Below, piece after piece: positions 21,224 through 33,379 of a DNA stretch of 64,000 nucleotides. A program made the position numbers and the translations under genes. The DNA is taken from NCBI RefSeq assembly GCF_027579695.1, contig NC_083571.1, forward strand, positions 72,301,279-72,365,278. Direction: 5' to 3'. The DNA comes from Neoarius graeffei. Taxonomy: Eukaryota > Chordata > Actinopteri > Siluriformes > Ariidae. Every line of letters starts with the position of its first letter. Positions within the stretch are counted from its first letter, which is position 1. The notes under the pieces were generated by a model, which was not told the DNA's origin, did no database searches, and saw only the letters and a list, made by a program, of their open reading frames with translations.

Positions 21224-21631
21224 CAGAGGTGGGTAGTAATGCGCTACATTTACTCCGTTACATTTACTTAAGTAACTTTTTGGATGAATTGTACTTGTAA
21301 GAGTAGTTTTAATGCAGCATACTTTTTACTTTTACTTGAGTATATTTGTGAAGAAGAAGTGGTACTTTTACTCCATTACATTGGGCTATATTCTGCTCAT
21401 TACTCGCTACTTTATTTTTATTGATCCGTGCGATGCGTGGTCTGTTTATTTATGTTTTGTCGAGACTTCCAGCAGAGGCTCTGTCACATGACCGCATCTC
21501 ACCGATCAAATGGAGCAGCCAGAGCCATAGTGGGAGGAGCTATGGTTTAACTCCGTTTCGCCAATCAAACAGAGCCAAGCTGCCGCGCGCGCCCGCCCGC
21601 ACACAAAATTCCCGCGGCAAGACCAGTCCAG

Positions 21632-21857
21632 GTGGAAAAGAGCACAGAAGCAGAAGAGAAATGGCAGAGACAGTGGCCAGTGGACAGCGTTTCTCATCAA
21701 GCCAAAGAGGCACACCCCTGGCCACACATACAAACCATGTTCACTCTCCAAGCAACAAAAAATAATAATGTTATGCGGTGTCACATGTGTCTCCCCAAAC
21801 CAGTGGACGTTTCAGCTTATAAAAACTCAACGTCAAATTTGAGGAAACACATTGCGG
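21632..21857 (+). pseudogene. hAT transposase BED-finger exon
   Basis: The frame contains MRCHMCLPKPVDVSAYKN followed by STSNLRKHIA, the C..C..H BED zinc finger of hAT transposases, and ends at a donor (attgcg|gtaagt). It binds the transposon ends in active relatives. Downstream exons are missing. Confidence 0.7.
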
Positions 21858-21978
21858 TAAGTAGGCTATGTGCTTTTGGCTGTCTTCGTAGGCAGGTTAG
21901 CCCTGTTGTAACATCATAAATAACTGTAATATACATTTTTTTGTGGAAATGTATTGACGCACTGCGGCCTCAGACGGC

Positions 21979-22018
<40 letters not shown>

Positions 22019-22474
22019 AGAGAACCAAGAAATAAAACTACAAAAAAATCTTCCTAACAATCACTTTTTATTGATGTGAAACCAAAAAATGCTCATGAAA
22101 ATAAGGTTGCTCGCCTAATGTCACCTCCTCAATAGCGTTACAGTTGTACACGGCTCTGGTCAAAAACTGGGAATGGAAGACTGGTGAAAACTTACTAAAT
22201 AACAAAACGCCTAACATATCATTTGTGAAATCTCCATTTTTCAAGCTACTGTATTTGTTGTGGATTAGAGGGATTTGTGAAGACTTTAGGTGTTTTTTTC
22301 TGTGAGATTTGTTTTATTATTTGTCTACAAGTGCTTGTTCACAAAAGGAAGGGCATTAGCTTGTTAGCTTGACCGCTTGCTAGCAATCCCCACCACCACC
22401 CAGCCAAGCTGGGCACTGGCAGCTAGTTAGCAACCTTTTTGCTTGTTACTTCCACTTGCTAACTCCTCTGCGAG

Positions 22475-22597
22475 ATGGATCCAGTAAACAACTTTTTGAG
22501 AGATGAAAAGATTAACATCGTTGATCGCATCTTACAGGATTATTTCCAGTCTTTTTCGTACGAGGAGATATTGCATGTGATGTTCAGCTGCTGTTAA
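22475..22597 (+). pseudogene. Small open frame MDPVNNFL..., fragment of another gene
   Basis: A 40-codon frame starting MDPVNNFLRDEKINIVD and continuing FSYEEILHV lies inside the hAT. It resembles the N-terminal helix-turn-helix region of fish integrase-type proteins (FSYxEIL). It stops after 40 codons. The resemblance is from memory only. Confidence 0.3.
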
Positions 22598-23213
22598 AGC
22601 TGAACAGTCACTTCATGGAGTGAACATGCACGCGCACACACACAGTGTTATGGTTTATGTGCAGACTGCCTTTTTCTTCTTTTTCTTTGTAACCTCTACC
22701 CATTCTTTTGTTATTATGTTACTTTGTAAAGATTTAATTAATTAATATTTAATTTATTATTGTTTTCACCTGTTCACGGCTAAAAGGTCCCAGCTTCACA
22801 GTGCAAAACTGAGAGCCAGCTGCTTGCTGTTAAAGCTGAACAGTCACTTCACGGAGTGAACATGCGCGCGTGCGCGCACGCACGCACGCACACACACACA
22901 CAAAGTGTTATGGTTTATGTGCAGACTGCCTTGAGCTTCTTGTTGTTATTGTTAATACACAGAACTACACACACACAGTTTATGTGTGAAATATATATGA
23001 AATCTCTGCCTGTTATGACATCCTGATCAATAAACAAAAGTTACTCAGCAGTTACTCAGTACTTGAGTAGTTTTTTCACTTAGTACTTTTTACTCTTACT
23101 CAAGTAATTAATTGGACGACTACTTTTTACTTTTACTTGAGTAATATTATTCTAAAGTAACAACTCTTACTTGAGTACAATTTTTGGCTACTCTACCCAC
23201 CTCTGGTGCTTAA

Positions 23214-23400
23214 GCTCCTACAATACATGAACTGCATTGTCGGGGCCCAGGTGAAACAAGCTGCGTGGAAGGCTCGAACTATTGCCATCCCCACTATAGC
23301 ACCTACCCATGCATGCTCGACATGTGGGCGTACCTTCAAAACCTGGATTGGCCTCATCAGTCACCTCCAGGCCCACAACCACCATCCACCAAATTGAAAT
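23214..23400 (+). pseudogene. LINE C-terminal zinc-finger relic
   Basis: The frame encodes KLLQYMNCIVGAQVKQAAW and CSTCGRTFKTWIGLISHLQAH, then a stop. A CX2C..H..H finger of this form ends several fish LINE ORF2 proteins. It joins directly to the endonuclease relic once the hAT is removed. Confidence 0.6.
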
Positions 23401-23441
23401 TGTGGTCACCTTCGACCCTGAAAGATGAACATCATTATGAT

Positions 23442-23807
23442 CTCATCTCATCTCATTATCTCTAGCTGCTTTATCTTGTTCTACAGGGTCGCAGGCAAGC
23501 TGGAGCCTATCCCAGCTGACTACGGGCGAAAGGCAGGGTACACCCTGGACAAGTCACCAGGTCATCACAGGGCTGACACATAGACACAGACAACCATTCA
23601 CACTCACACCTACGGTCAATTTAGAGTCACCAGTTAACCTAACCTGCATGTCTTTGGACTGTGGGGAAACCGGAGCCCCCGGAGGAAACCCACACGGGGA
23701 GAACATGCAAACTCCACACAGAAAGGCCCTCGTCGGCCACGGGGCTCAAACCCAGACCTTCTTGCTGTGAGGCGACAGCGCTAACCACTACACCACTGTG
23801 CCGCCCC
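23442..23807 (-). mobile_element. tRNA-headed SINE (copy 1)
   Basis: Flanked by the 11-bp duplication atcattatgat (23431-23441 and 23808-23818). On the minus strand it starts with GGCGGCACAGTGGTGTAGTG (A-box-like TGGTGTAGTGG) and ends in an (ATGAG)n tail. Other copies are at 50273-51555 and 58412-58789. Confidence 0.85.
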
Positions 23808-23844
23808 ATCATTATGATATTCCAAGTAATTTCTAGAATATTAA

Positions 23845-24080
23845 TTGGTGGTTCCTATACTAATTTATTTGGTTGCAAGGGTGTTGGTATGGTATTCGAG
23901 TTGGTTGCTAGGGTGTTACTACATGGTTACGTTGACAGTTCAGGTAATTGCTAGAATGTTACTAGATGGTTGCTATGCTAACTCATTTGGTTGCTAGGTG
24001 GTTGGTATGCTAACCCGGTTGGCTGTTAGGATGTTGCTAGGGTGTTGTTAGGTAGTTGCTATGATATTTCAAGTAATACG
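23845..24080. repeat. Degenerate GTTGCTAGG minisatellite
   Basis: Irregular repeats of ggttgctaggtggttgctat-like units, a common fish tandem repeat. No gene. Confidence 0.6.
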
Positions 24081-24381
24081 AGGGTGTTGTGAGATTCACC
24101 ATGTGTTACATAATGGTCAAGTTTCATGTCTTTTTCATGACTACTGTAGTTTGGCCTGCATGATCTTCTGACTAAAAATAAAAGCGTCCCGAAATCTTCC
24201 CTATGGATCAATGAACTACTTCAGAGTGTTGCTCTGTGACAACCTAATTCCAATCATTTCCAAATTCCCAAAGCACCCCATTCCAGTAAGGGATCAAGAG
24301 TTTTGCTGATTTTTATGTTTCTATGGCAGAAATTATCTGTGAAAACCGTGCAAATGTTTTGCATATACTACAACTACTACT

Positions 24382-24382
<1 letters not shown>

Positions 24383-24420
<38 letters not shown>
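24383..24420. repeat. (AAT)n microsatellite
   Basis: About 12 perfect ATA units. It lies about 500 bp downstream of the stop codon of the SEA gene. Confidence 0.95.
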
Positions 24421-24421
<1 letters not shown>

Positions 24422-24460
24422 TGAAGAGCAGTAAGTTGGCTATCAAACCAAATGTAAAAC

Positions 24461-24466
24461 TTTATT
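24461..24466 (-). terminator. Candidate polyadenylation signal of the SEA gene
   Basis: AATAAA on the minus strand, 454 bp past the stop codon at 24920. It is the first such hexamer I would favour as ending the transcript. Cleavage site not determined. Confidence 0.45.
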
Positions 24467-24919
24467 TGATGTTTATAAAATTGGTACAGTGACATACAGA
24501 AGTTACATGAAGGTTTACATATGAGGATACAGCAAATGTATACACATACTGTCAACTACACAAGTGTTTAAAGAATGTTCCAGTTGACTAAATTTAATGA
24601 ATGAAAGACAATAATCCTTGGAAAGACTGTTCAGATGTGGAGAAATGTTCAGGCAAGTCACCACCCTCATTAAATCCCCAGTTTCAGCAAATAAAAATAT
24701 TTGATTTCTCATGTAAATATATACATAGTTTAGAAGAATTAAATATATTACTCCAAATTCCCTTTATCTTCAGTATTGTATTTCTTGTCAAAAGCAAACT
24801 TACATGTTATATTTATGAAGAAAAACTGTGTGTATTTACTTCAGTACAATATGCTGGATTGTTTAATAGAAATATACACTATTCAAGTTATTGTGTATGT
24901 TTCCTGGTCAGGCTTAGAG

Positions 24920-27900
24920 CTAGTAGTGCAATGCCACTGAAAGTAGAAGTGATAGAAGAGACAGCCATATCATGGAAAGTGAGCTGGCAATCACTGGTGG
25001 CATGGAATTACCTGCAACATATAAACACATAAATGAAATTAAATGTACAAAAATACATATTTAAACCTAAAAATAAACAAGAAATTTAAGTTTGGACACT
25101 AAGAACTAATAAATAAATAACACAGTAATATCTTCGCATGTTGATACTGACCAAGGATCTGGGTGGCACTGATGGAGTTTGGATCAACAGAGAAGTTCAA
25201 GTTGGCAAGTCCCTTGCGAAGAGTGTCTTTCACTTGGGCCTCAGTAACACTGCCACCAGGACCGAAAGACAGAGTGCTATTTGTCAAAATAGAACCATTC
25301 CTGAAATTACACAAAGACATACAGGTTAAAATTCAACCGTTAATCAACAAAGAAATAAACATTCAGAGCCATCTCCTCCTTCTTACTTGAAGTTTAGGAT
25401 TTGCATGAGGAGGAAGTTTTGAAAGGCTTTCTTGTACAATGGTTCAACCTAAAAGAAATTCGAAAAAGATCAAGTGAGTTAACAGAAGTGTCAAATACAC
25501 TGATAAACTGGTCTATCGCATTTAGTTCTAAATGTAGTTAAAGGTAATAAATAATGAATTCACTGAGACGACACTGAGAAAAGTTCAAATTCATATATAA
25601 TTGACATGTCCATTGAATTGGACGTCATAATATTCAGAAATTAGAGAAACTGAACTGACATATTGGGTGACTACAAAAATTAGACAAGTTCTGATTTACT
25701 TCTTAACAGAAAGATAACATTTGAACTATGATGAGTTCTTCAGGTTGTCTGATATGGCAGCAGAATTGCTCAGGTGGCAAAGTGACTCTTGTTTAAAAGA
25801 ATCAGATAAATTGTTAATGGAAGCATTATCAATAATACATACCCCGTTACGGATTTGTTTAGACTTTGTTGAAAACTGTGGAGAGCTTGTATTGGCCAGG
25901 GCTGCATTGAAGGTTTCATTAATGCTGAAGATCAAGTTGAAAATTGCAGTTACGATTTGAGGCGTTGAAGTTGGGTTTGTTGTAGAGCTGTTTGTGACTA
26001 TTGATTGAGAGATTAAATAGGAATTAGAATGTTTACATGAACAAAACATTATTTAAAAGCAGTATCTTTGAAACTGTATACTGACCAGGAACCTTGGTGA
26101 CATTTACAGAATTTGGAAGAATGTTCAAGCTTGAGATGGTGGTAGTTGCATTAACAAGAGTGCCTTGCACTATGGTGTTATTTGGGATGGAGCCATTCGC
26201 ACTAAATTCAAGGGTGGAGTTTACCAAAATAGAACCATTCCTAAAACGTAACCACAGTGAGATACACACTGAAATACTGAATCATCAAAAGTATAGATAA
26301 ACAATTATTCAGAGCAATATTTCACATATTTCTCACCTGAAACTGTGAATCACCATCCTGATGAAGTTTTGGAACTTTTGTTTGTAAATTGGTTCAAGCT
26401 GAAAAAACATTAATGAAGAGATTTTTCATAAACACTGAAGTCATATGCATTGGCAGTGAAGTTTACTCACTTTTAGACCTTGATATTATGAAAGACAACA
26501 GGTAAGTCATATACAAAGATAAAATGTTGAGATGCAGACAGTTGCCACACTGCATGGCAAATATAATTGAGTTCAATATGCACATAGAAAAACAAGAGGA
26601 AGAATCATAAGTGACCAGTATGTATGCCCTTTTGGCAGAAAGCCACCATTTATACCATTATAGGTCCTAAACATTGTCTTGTATGGGGGTAGAACTATTT
26701 AGGCGCAAAGTTATTTGTCTTGTTCTGAAAATTAAAATAGAATGTAAATAATATTCAGAAATTAGAGAAACTGAACTGACATATTGGGTGACTACAAAAA
26801 TTAGACAAGTTCTGATTTACTTCTTAACAGAAAGATAACATTTGAACTATGATGATTTTTTCAGGTTGTCTGATATGGCAGCAGAATTGCTCAGGTGGCA
26901 AAGTGACTCTTGTTTAAAAGAATCAGATAAATTGTTAATGGAAGCATTATCAATAATACATACCCCGTTACGGATTTGTTTAGACTTTGTTGAAAACTGT
27001 GGAGAGCTTGTATTGGCCAGGGCTGCATCGAAGGTTTCATTAATGCTGAAGATCAAGTTGAAAATTGCAGTTACGATTTGAGGCGTTGAAGTTGGGTTTG
27101 TTGTGACTATTGATTGAGAGATTAAATAGGAATTAGAATGTTTACATGAACAAAACATTATTTAAATGCAGTATCTTTGAAACTGTATACTGACCAGGAA
27201 CCTCGGTGACATTTACAGAATTTGGAAGAATGTACAAGCTTGAGATGGTGGTAGTTGCATTAACAAGAGTGCCTTGCACTATGGTGTTATTTGGGATGGA
27301 GCCATTCGCACTAAATTCAAGGGTGGAGTTTACCAAAATAGAACCATTCCTAAAACGTAACCACAGTGAGATACACACTGAAATACTGAATCATCAAAAG
27401 TATAGATAAACAATTATTCAGAGCAATATTTCACATATTTCTCACCTGAAACTGTGAATTACCATCCTGATGAAGTTTTGGAACTTTTGTTTGTAAATTG
27501 GTTCAAGCTGAAAAAACATTAATGAAGAGATTTTTCATAAACACTGAAGTCATATGCATTGGCAGTGAAGTTTACTCACTTTAAGACCTTGATATTATGA
27601 AAGATAACAGGTAAGTCATATACAAAGATAAAATGTTGAGATGCAGACAGTTGCCACACTGCATGGCAAATATAATTGAGTTCAATATGCACATAGAAAA
27701 ACAAGAGGAAGAATCATAAGTGACCAGTATGTATGCCCTTTTGGCAGAAAGCCACCATTTATACCATTATAGGTCCTAAACATTGTCTTGTATGGGGGTA
27801 GAACTATTTAGGCACAAAGTTATTTGTCTTGTTCTGAAAATTAAAATGGAATGTAAATGGATCATCATTTTCATTAACAATTAAACATACCTGCTTACGG

Positions 27901-30900
27901 ATACTTTTAGCTTTTTCTGCAAACTCTGGAGAGCTGGTATTGGCCAGGGCTGGAGCAAAGGTTTCATTGATGCTAAAGGCCAAGTTGAATGCTGCAGCAA
28001 CTACTGGAGGAGTGTTTGTTGAACTGTTTGTAGTTGGACTCGGGGTTGTAGTCTGTGCTGATGCATTTGTGGCTGTCAGACAGGAAAGACAAAGTTTGAT
28101 TGCCTATATCCAGCAAACAAACAAACAAAAAAATACAGCAACCACACAGTGATGTTCACTGTGAAATTCAGCTATAACATGAGAGTTCTCCGTAACCAAA
28201 AATAAAATTGGAAGCGCATTCAGACCCTCACAAAGTATGGAAATGAAATCTGGATCACACTTGCCAAATAACTTTTCTCGCTCTCATATTGTGATTGCTA
28301 TGCAGTGTGTTATATAAAAATTGTATAATATATTAAAATAAAGGGTACAAATCTAATTTCTGTGTAGATTCAACATAACATTTCCAGAGGTCTGTATGTT
28401 GCACGACTGCAATTCACACATTGTCTTGCTAAATAATACAGCTTCTTGAGGGAGAAGACGGCATATTTATTGAGAGATTAAATAGGAATTAGAATGTTTA
28501 CATGAACAAAACATTATTTAAATGCAGTATCTTTGAAATTGTATACTGACCAGGAACCTCGGTGACATTTACAGAATTTGCAAGAATGTTCAAGCTTGAG
28601 TTGGTGGTAGTTGCATTAACAAGAGTGCCTTGCACTATGGTGTTATTTGGGATGGAGCCATTCGCACTAAATTCAAGGGTGGAGTTTGCCAAAATAGAAC
28701 CATTCCTAAAACGTAACCACAGTGAGATACACACTGAAATACTGAATCATCAAAAGTAAACAATTATTCAGAGCAATAGTTCACATATTATTTCTCACCT
28801 GAAACTGTGAATTACCATCCTGATGAAATTTTGGAACTTTTGTTTGTAAATTGGTTCAAGCTGAAAAAACATTAATGAAGAGATTTTTCATAAACACTGA
28901 AGTCATATGCATTGGCAGTGAAGTTTACTCACTTTTAGACCTTGATATTATGAAAGATAACAGGTAAGTCATATACAAAGATAAAATGTTGAGACGCAGA
29001 CAGTTGCCACACTGCATGGCAAATATAATTGAGTTCAATATGCACATAGAAAAACAAGAGGAAGAATCATAAGTGACCAGTATGTATGCCCTTTTGGCAG
29101 AAAGCCACCATTTATACCATTATAGGTCCTAAACATTGTCTTGTATGGGGGTAGAACTATTTAGGCGCAAAGTTATTTGTCTTGTTCTGAAAATTAAAAT
29201 AGAATGTAAATGGATCATTTTCATTAACAATTAAACATACCTGCTTACGGATACTTTTAGCTTTTTCTGCAAACTCTGGAGAACTGGTATTGGCCAGGGC
29301 TGGAACAAAGGTTTCACTGATGCTAAAGACCAAGTTGAATGCTGCAGCAACTACAGAAGGAGTGTTTGTTGAACTGTTTATAGTTGGACTCGGGGTTGTA
29401 GTCTGTGCTGATGCATTTGTGGCTGTCAGACAGGAAAGACAAAAAGTTTGATTGCCTATATCCAGCAAACAAACAAACAAACAAAAAATATACAGCAACC
29501 ACACAGTGGTGTTCACTGTGAAATTCAGCTATAACATGAGAGTTCTCCGTAACCAAAAATAAAATTGCAAGAGCATTCAGTCCCTCACAAAGTATGGAAA
29601 TGAAATCTGGATCACACTTGCCAAATAACTTTTCTCGCTCTCATATTGTGATTGCTATGCAGTGTGTTATATAAAAATTGTATAATATATTAAAATAAAG
29701 GGTACAAATCTAATTTCTGTGTAGATTCAACATAACATTTCCAGAGGTCTGTATGTTGCACGACTGCAATTCACACATGGTCTTGCTAAATAATACAGCT
29801 TCTTGAGGGAGAAGACGGCATATTTATTGAGAGATTAAATAGGAATTAGAATGTTTACATGAACAAAACATTATTTAAATGCAGTATCTTTGAAATTGTA
29901 TACTGACCAGGAACCTCGGTGACATTTACAGAATTTGCAAGAATGTTCAAGCTTGAGTTGGTGGTAGTTGCATTAACAAGAGTGCTTTGCACTATGGTGT
30001 TATTTGGGATGGAGCCATTCGCACTAAATTCAAGGGTGGAGTTTGCCAAAATAGAACCATTCCTAAAACGTAACCACAGTGAGATACACACTGAAATACT
30101 GAATCATCAAAAGTAAATAATTATTCAGAGCAATAGTTCACATATTATTTCTCACCTGAAACTGTGAATTACCATCCTGATGAAGTTTTGGAACTTTTGT
30201 TTGTAAATTGGTTCAAGCTGAAAAAACATTAATGAAGAGATTTTTCATAAACACTGAAGTCATATGCATTGGCAGTGAAGTTTACTCACTTTTAGACCTT
30301 GATATTATGAAAGATAACAGGTAAGTCATATACAAAGATAAAATGTTGAGACGCAGACAGTTGCCACACTGCATGGCAAATATAATTGAGTTCAATATGC
30401 ACATAGAAAAACAAGAGGAAGAATCATAAGTGACCAGTATGTACTGTATGCCCTTTTGGCAGAAAGCCACCATTTATACCATTATAGGTCCTAAACATTG
30501 TCTTGTATGGGGGTAGAACTATTTTGGTGCAAAGTTATTTGTCTTGTTCTGAAAATTAAAATGGAATGTAAATGGATCATCATTTTCATTAACAATTAAA
30601 CATACCTGCTTACGGATACTTTTAGCTTTTTCTGCAAACTCTGGAGAGCTGGTATTGGCCAGGGCTGGAGCAAAGGTTTCATTGATGCTAAAGGCCAAGT
30701 TGAATGCTGCAGCAACTACTGGAGGAGTGTTTGTTGAACTGTTTGTAGTTGGACTCGGGGTTGTAGTCTGTGCTGATGCATTTGTGGCTGTCAGACAGGA
30801 AAGACAAAGTTTGATTGCCTATATCCAGCAAACAACAACAACAACAAAAAAAATATATATATATAGCAACCACACAGTGGTGTTCACTGTGAAATTCGGC

Positions 30901-32709
30901 TATAACATGAGAGTTCTCCATAACCAAAAACAAAATTGGAAGAGCATTCAGACCCTCACAAAGTATGGAAATGAAATCTGGATCACGCCTGCCAAATAAC
31001 TTTTTTCTCGCTCTCATATTGTGATTGCTATGCAGTGTGTTATATAAAAATTGTATAATATATTAAAATAAAGGGTACAAATCTAATTTCTGTGTAGATT
31101 CAATATAACACATTTCCAGAGGTCTGTATGTTGCACGACTGCAATTCACACATGGTCTTGCTAAATAATACAGCTTCTTGAGGGAGAAGACGGCATATTT
31201 ATTGAGAGATTAAATAGGAATTAGAATGTTTACATGAACAAAACATTATTTAAGTGCAGCATCTTTGAAATTGTATACTGACCAGGAACCTCGGTGACAT
31301 TTACAGAATTTGCAAGAATGTTCAAGCTTGAGTTGGTGGTAGTTGCATTAACAAGAGTGCCTTGCACTATGGTGTTATTTGGGATGGAGCCATTCGCACT
31401 AAATTCAAGGGTGGAGTTTGCCAAAATAGAACCATTCCTAAAACGTAACCACAGTGAGATACACACTGAAATACTGAATCATCAAAAGTAAATAATTATT
31501 CAGAGCAATAGTTCACATATTATTTCTCACCTGAAACTGTGAATTACCATCCTGATGAAGTTTTGGAACTTTTGTTTGTAAATTGGTTCAAGCTGAAAAA
31601 ACATTAATGAAGAGATTTTTCATAAACACTGAAGTCATATGCATTGGCAGTGAAGTTTACTCACTTTTAGACCTTGATATTATGAAAGATAACAGGTAAG
31701 TCATATACAAAGATAAAATGTTGAGACGCAGACAGTTGCCACACTGCATGGCAAATATAATTGAGTTCAATATGCACATAGAAAAACAAGAGGAAGAATC
31801 ATAAGTGACCAGTATGTATGCCCTTTTGGCAGAAAGCCACCATTTATACCATTATAGGTCCTAAACATTGTCTTGTATGGGGGTAGAACTATTTAGGCAC
31901 AAAGTTATTTGTCTTGTTCTGAAAATTAAAATAGAATGTAAATGGATCATTATTTTCATTAACAATTAAACATACCTGCTTACAGATACTTTTAGCTTTT
32001 TCTGCAAACTCTGGAGAGCTGGTATTGGCCAGGGCTTGAACAAAGGTTTCATTGATGCTAAAAGCCAAGTTGAATGCTGCAGCAACTACTGGAGGAGTAT
32101 TTGTTGAACTGTTTGTAGTTGGCCTCGGGGTTGTAGCCTGTGCTGATGCATTTGTGGCTGTCAGACAGGAAAGACAAAGTTTGATTTCCTATATCCATCA
32201 AACAAAAAAAAATATCAACCACACAATGGTGTTCACTGTGAAATTCGGCTATAACATGAGAGTTCCCCATAACCAAAAACAAAATTGGAAGCGCATTCAG
32301 ACTCTCACAAAGTGTGGAAATGAAATCTGGATCACACCTGCCAAATAACTTTTTTCTCGCTCTCATATTGTGATTTGCTATGCAGTTTGTTATATAAAAA
32401 TTGTATAATATATTAAAATAAAGGGTACAAATCTAATTTCTGTGTAGGTTCAATATAACACATTTCCAGAGGTCTGTATGTTGCACGACTGCAATTCACA
32501 TATTGTCTTGCTAAATAATACAGCTTCTTGTGAGAGAAGATGGCATATTTATTAACTGTGTGCATTCTATTTGACTGGTAAGTGTTATATTTGATTGACA
32601 ATGTAAGGACGACAAAAACTGAGATACTGTACAATTTAGATCCTCAGGGAGAACACAGGAAACACTTACCAATCAGACACAAAATGGCCGGTATAAGCCT
32701 CCAGTCCAT
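24920..32709 (-). CDS. Six-module SEA-domain, GPI-anchored mucin-like protein
   Basis: Coding exons (transcript order): 32670-32709; triplets 31976-32157, 31531-31592, 31283-31437; 30606-30787, 30156-30217, 29908-30062; 29241-29422, 28799-28860, 28551-28705; 27891-28072, 27446-27507, 27195-27349; 26964-27106, 26337-26398, 26086-26240; 25843-25997, 25387-25448, 25152-25300; then 24920-25011. All junctions are GT..AG with matching phases; the sum is 2454 nt, 817 residues, with no stop. MDWRLIPAILCLI is a signal peptide. Each triplet gives a Thr/Ser-rich linker, then a SEA-like fold: FNLxFSINETF and NTSSPEFAEKAKSI (exon A), LEPIYKQKFQNFIRMVIHSF (B), RNGSILxNSTLEF (C). The last exon ends in a hydrophobic tail WLSLLSLLLSVALHY suited to GPI attachment. 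Each module holds about ten N-glycosylation sequons. I infer a secreted or surface mucin-like protein; orthology is unknown. Confidence 0.82.
25152..32157 (-). repeat. Six tandem exon-triplet units of the SEA gene
   Basis: Units 1-4 (399 coding nt each) start at 32157, 30787, 29422 and 28072, a period of about 1.35-1.37 kb, and are nearly identical in introns as well as exons. Units 5 (360 nt) and 6 (366 nt) are diverged in exon A and, for unit 6, throughout. Segments 25650-26050 and 26740-27170 are also near-copies. Each triplet is bounded by phase-1 introns, so whole units can be gained or lost in frame. Confidence 0.92.
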
Positions 32710-32726
32710 TGTGTTATTTATAACCT
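32664..32726 (-). other. Start exon of the SEA gene with splice sites
   Basis: The exon 32670-32724 has a strong acceptor upstream (tatttttatttttag on the minus strand), a 15-nt untranslated part, ATG at 32709-32707, and a consensus donor GTAAGT at 32669-32664. The acceptor before the ATG implies at least one non-coding exon further upstream. Confidence 0.7.
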
Positions 32727-33062
32727 AAAAATAAAAATATATTTACACAAATTTTATTTAAAAAATAGATGTAGTAAAAGTTAAGCAAAGTAAACAAAGT
32801 TTCCAGAAAAGACTTTCATCAGCTGTGTAAGAAAAGTGTGTCTGTGGGTGTAGGAGGTGAAATCAATTGATATTCCAGTTCGTCTATGATGGACAGATAT
32901 GTAATTAATAGATACTTAATAAATAGATATTGAAATATAAAAAAGTTAAAATGTACAATGAAAAATGTAATAAAACAAACTTCTTTTAGGCAAGTTGTCA
33001 GTTACCAGTTTAGACAAAACTCATGCCACATGAGAGTAAAGAATATAAAGATTATTTTGATG

Positions 33063-33063
<1 letters not shown>

Positions 33064-33146
<83 letters not shown>
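33064..33146. repeat. (ATCT)n microsatellite
   Basis: About 20 perfect tetranucleotide units in the first intron of the SEA gene. Confidence 0.97.
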
Positions 33147-33379
33147 TTTTATGATATGATTATACTTAAATTACAATGATATACTTAAAACAATTACAGT
33201 ACCAGCCAAAAGTTTGTACACCCCTACTCTACTCATTCACAGTTTTTTCTATATCGTGACTCTATTTTTATGATATGATTATACTTAAATTACAATGATA
33301 TACTTAAAACAATTACAGTACCAGCCAAAAGTTTGTACACCCCTACTCTACTCATTCACAGTTTTTTCTATATCGTGAC
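33142..33379. repeat. 119-bp direct tandem duplication at a Tc1-type end
   Basis: 33142-33260 and 33261-33379 are copies at an offset of 119 bp. They include the Tc1-like end acagtaccagccaaaagttt, so the transposon end is present twice. Confidence 0.85.

Larger units (their letters stand above)
21224..23205 (+). mobile_element. hAT transposon (2.0 kb), non-autonomous
   Basis: Flanked by the perfect 8-bp duplication gtgcttaa (21216-21223 and 23206-23213). Ends CAGAGGTGGGTAG / CTACCCACCTCTG. A BED-finger exon lies at 21632-21857. A (CA)n tract lies at 21980-22017. Segments near 22580-22680 and 22820-22930 are tandemly duplicated. The catalytic core is absent. Confidence 0.88.

Noticed and set aside
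21960-22020. CRISPR-like or other spaced array around the CA repeats
   Set aside because: It is a plain (CA)n tract without spacers; no such arrays exist in the window.
25726-31491. Plus-strand frames repeated along the SEA array
   Set aside because: They are antisense shadows of exons A and C and do not connect by splice sites.
33064-33146. ATCT repeat read as a YLSI peptide array
   Set aside because: Simple microsatellite; the frame has no support.
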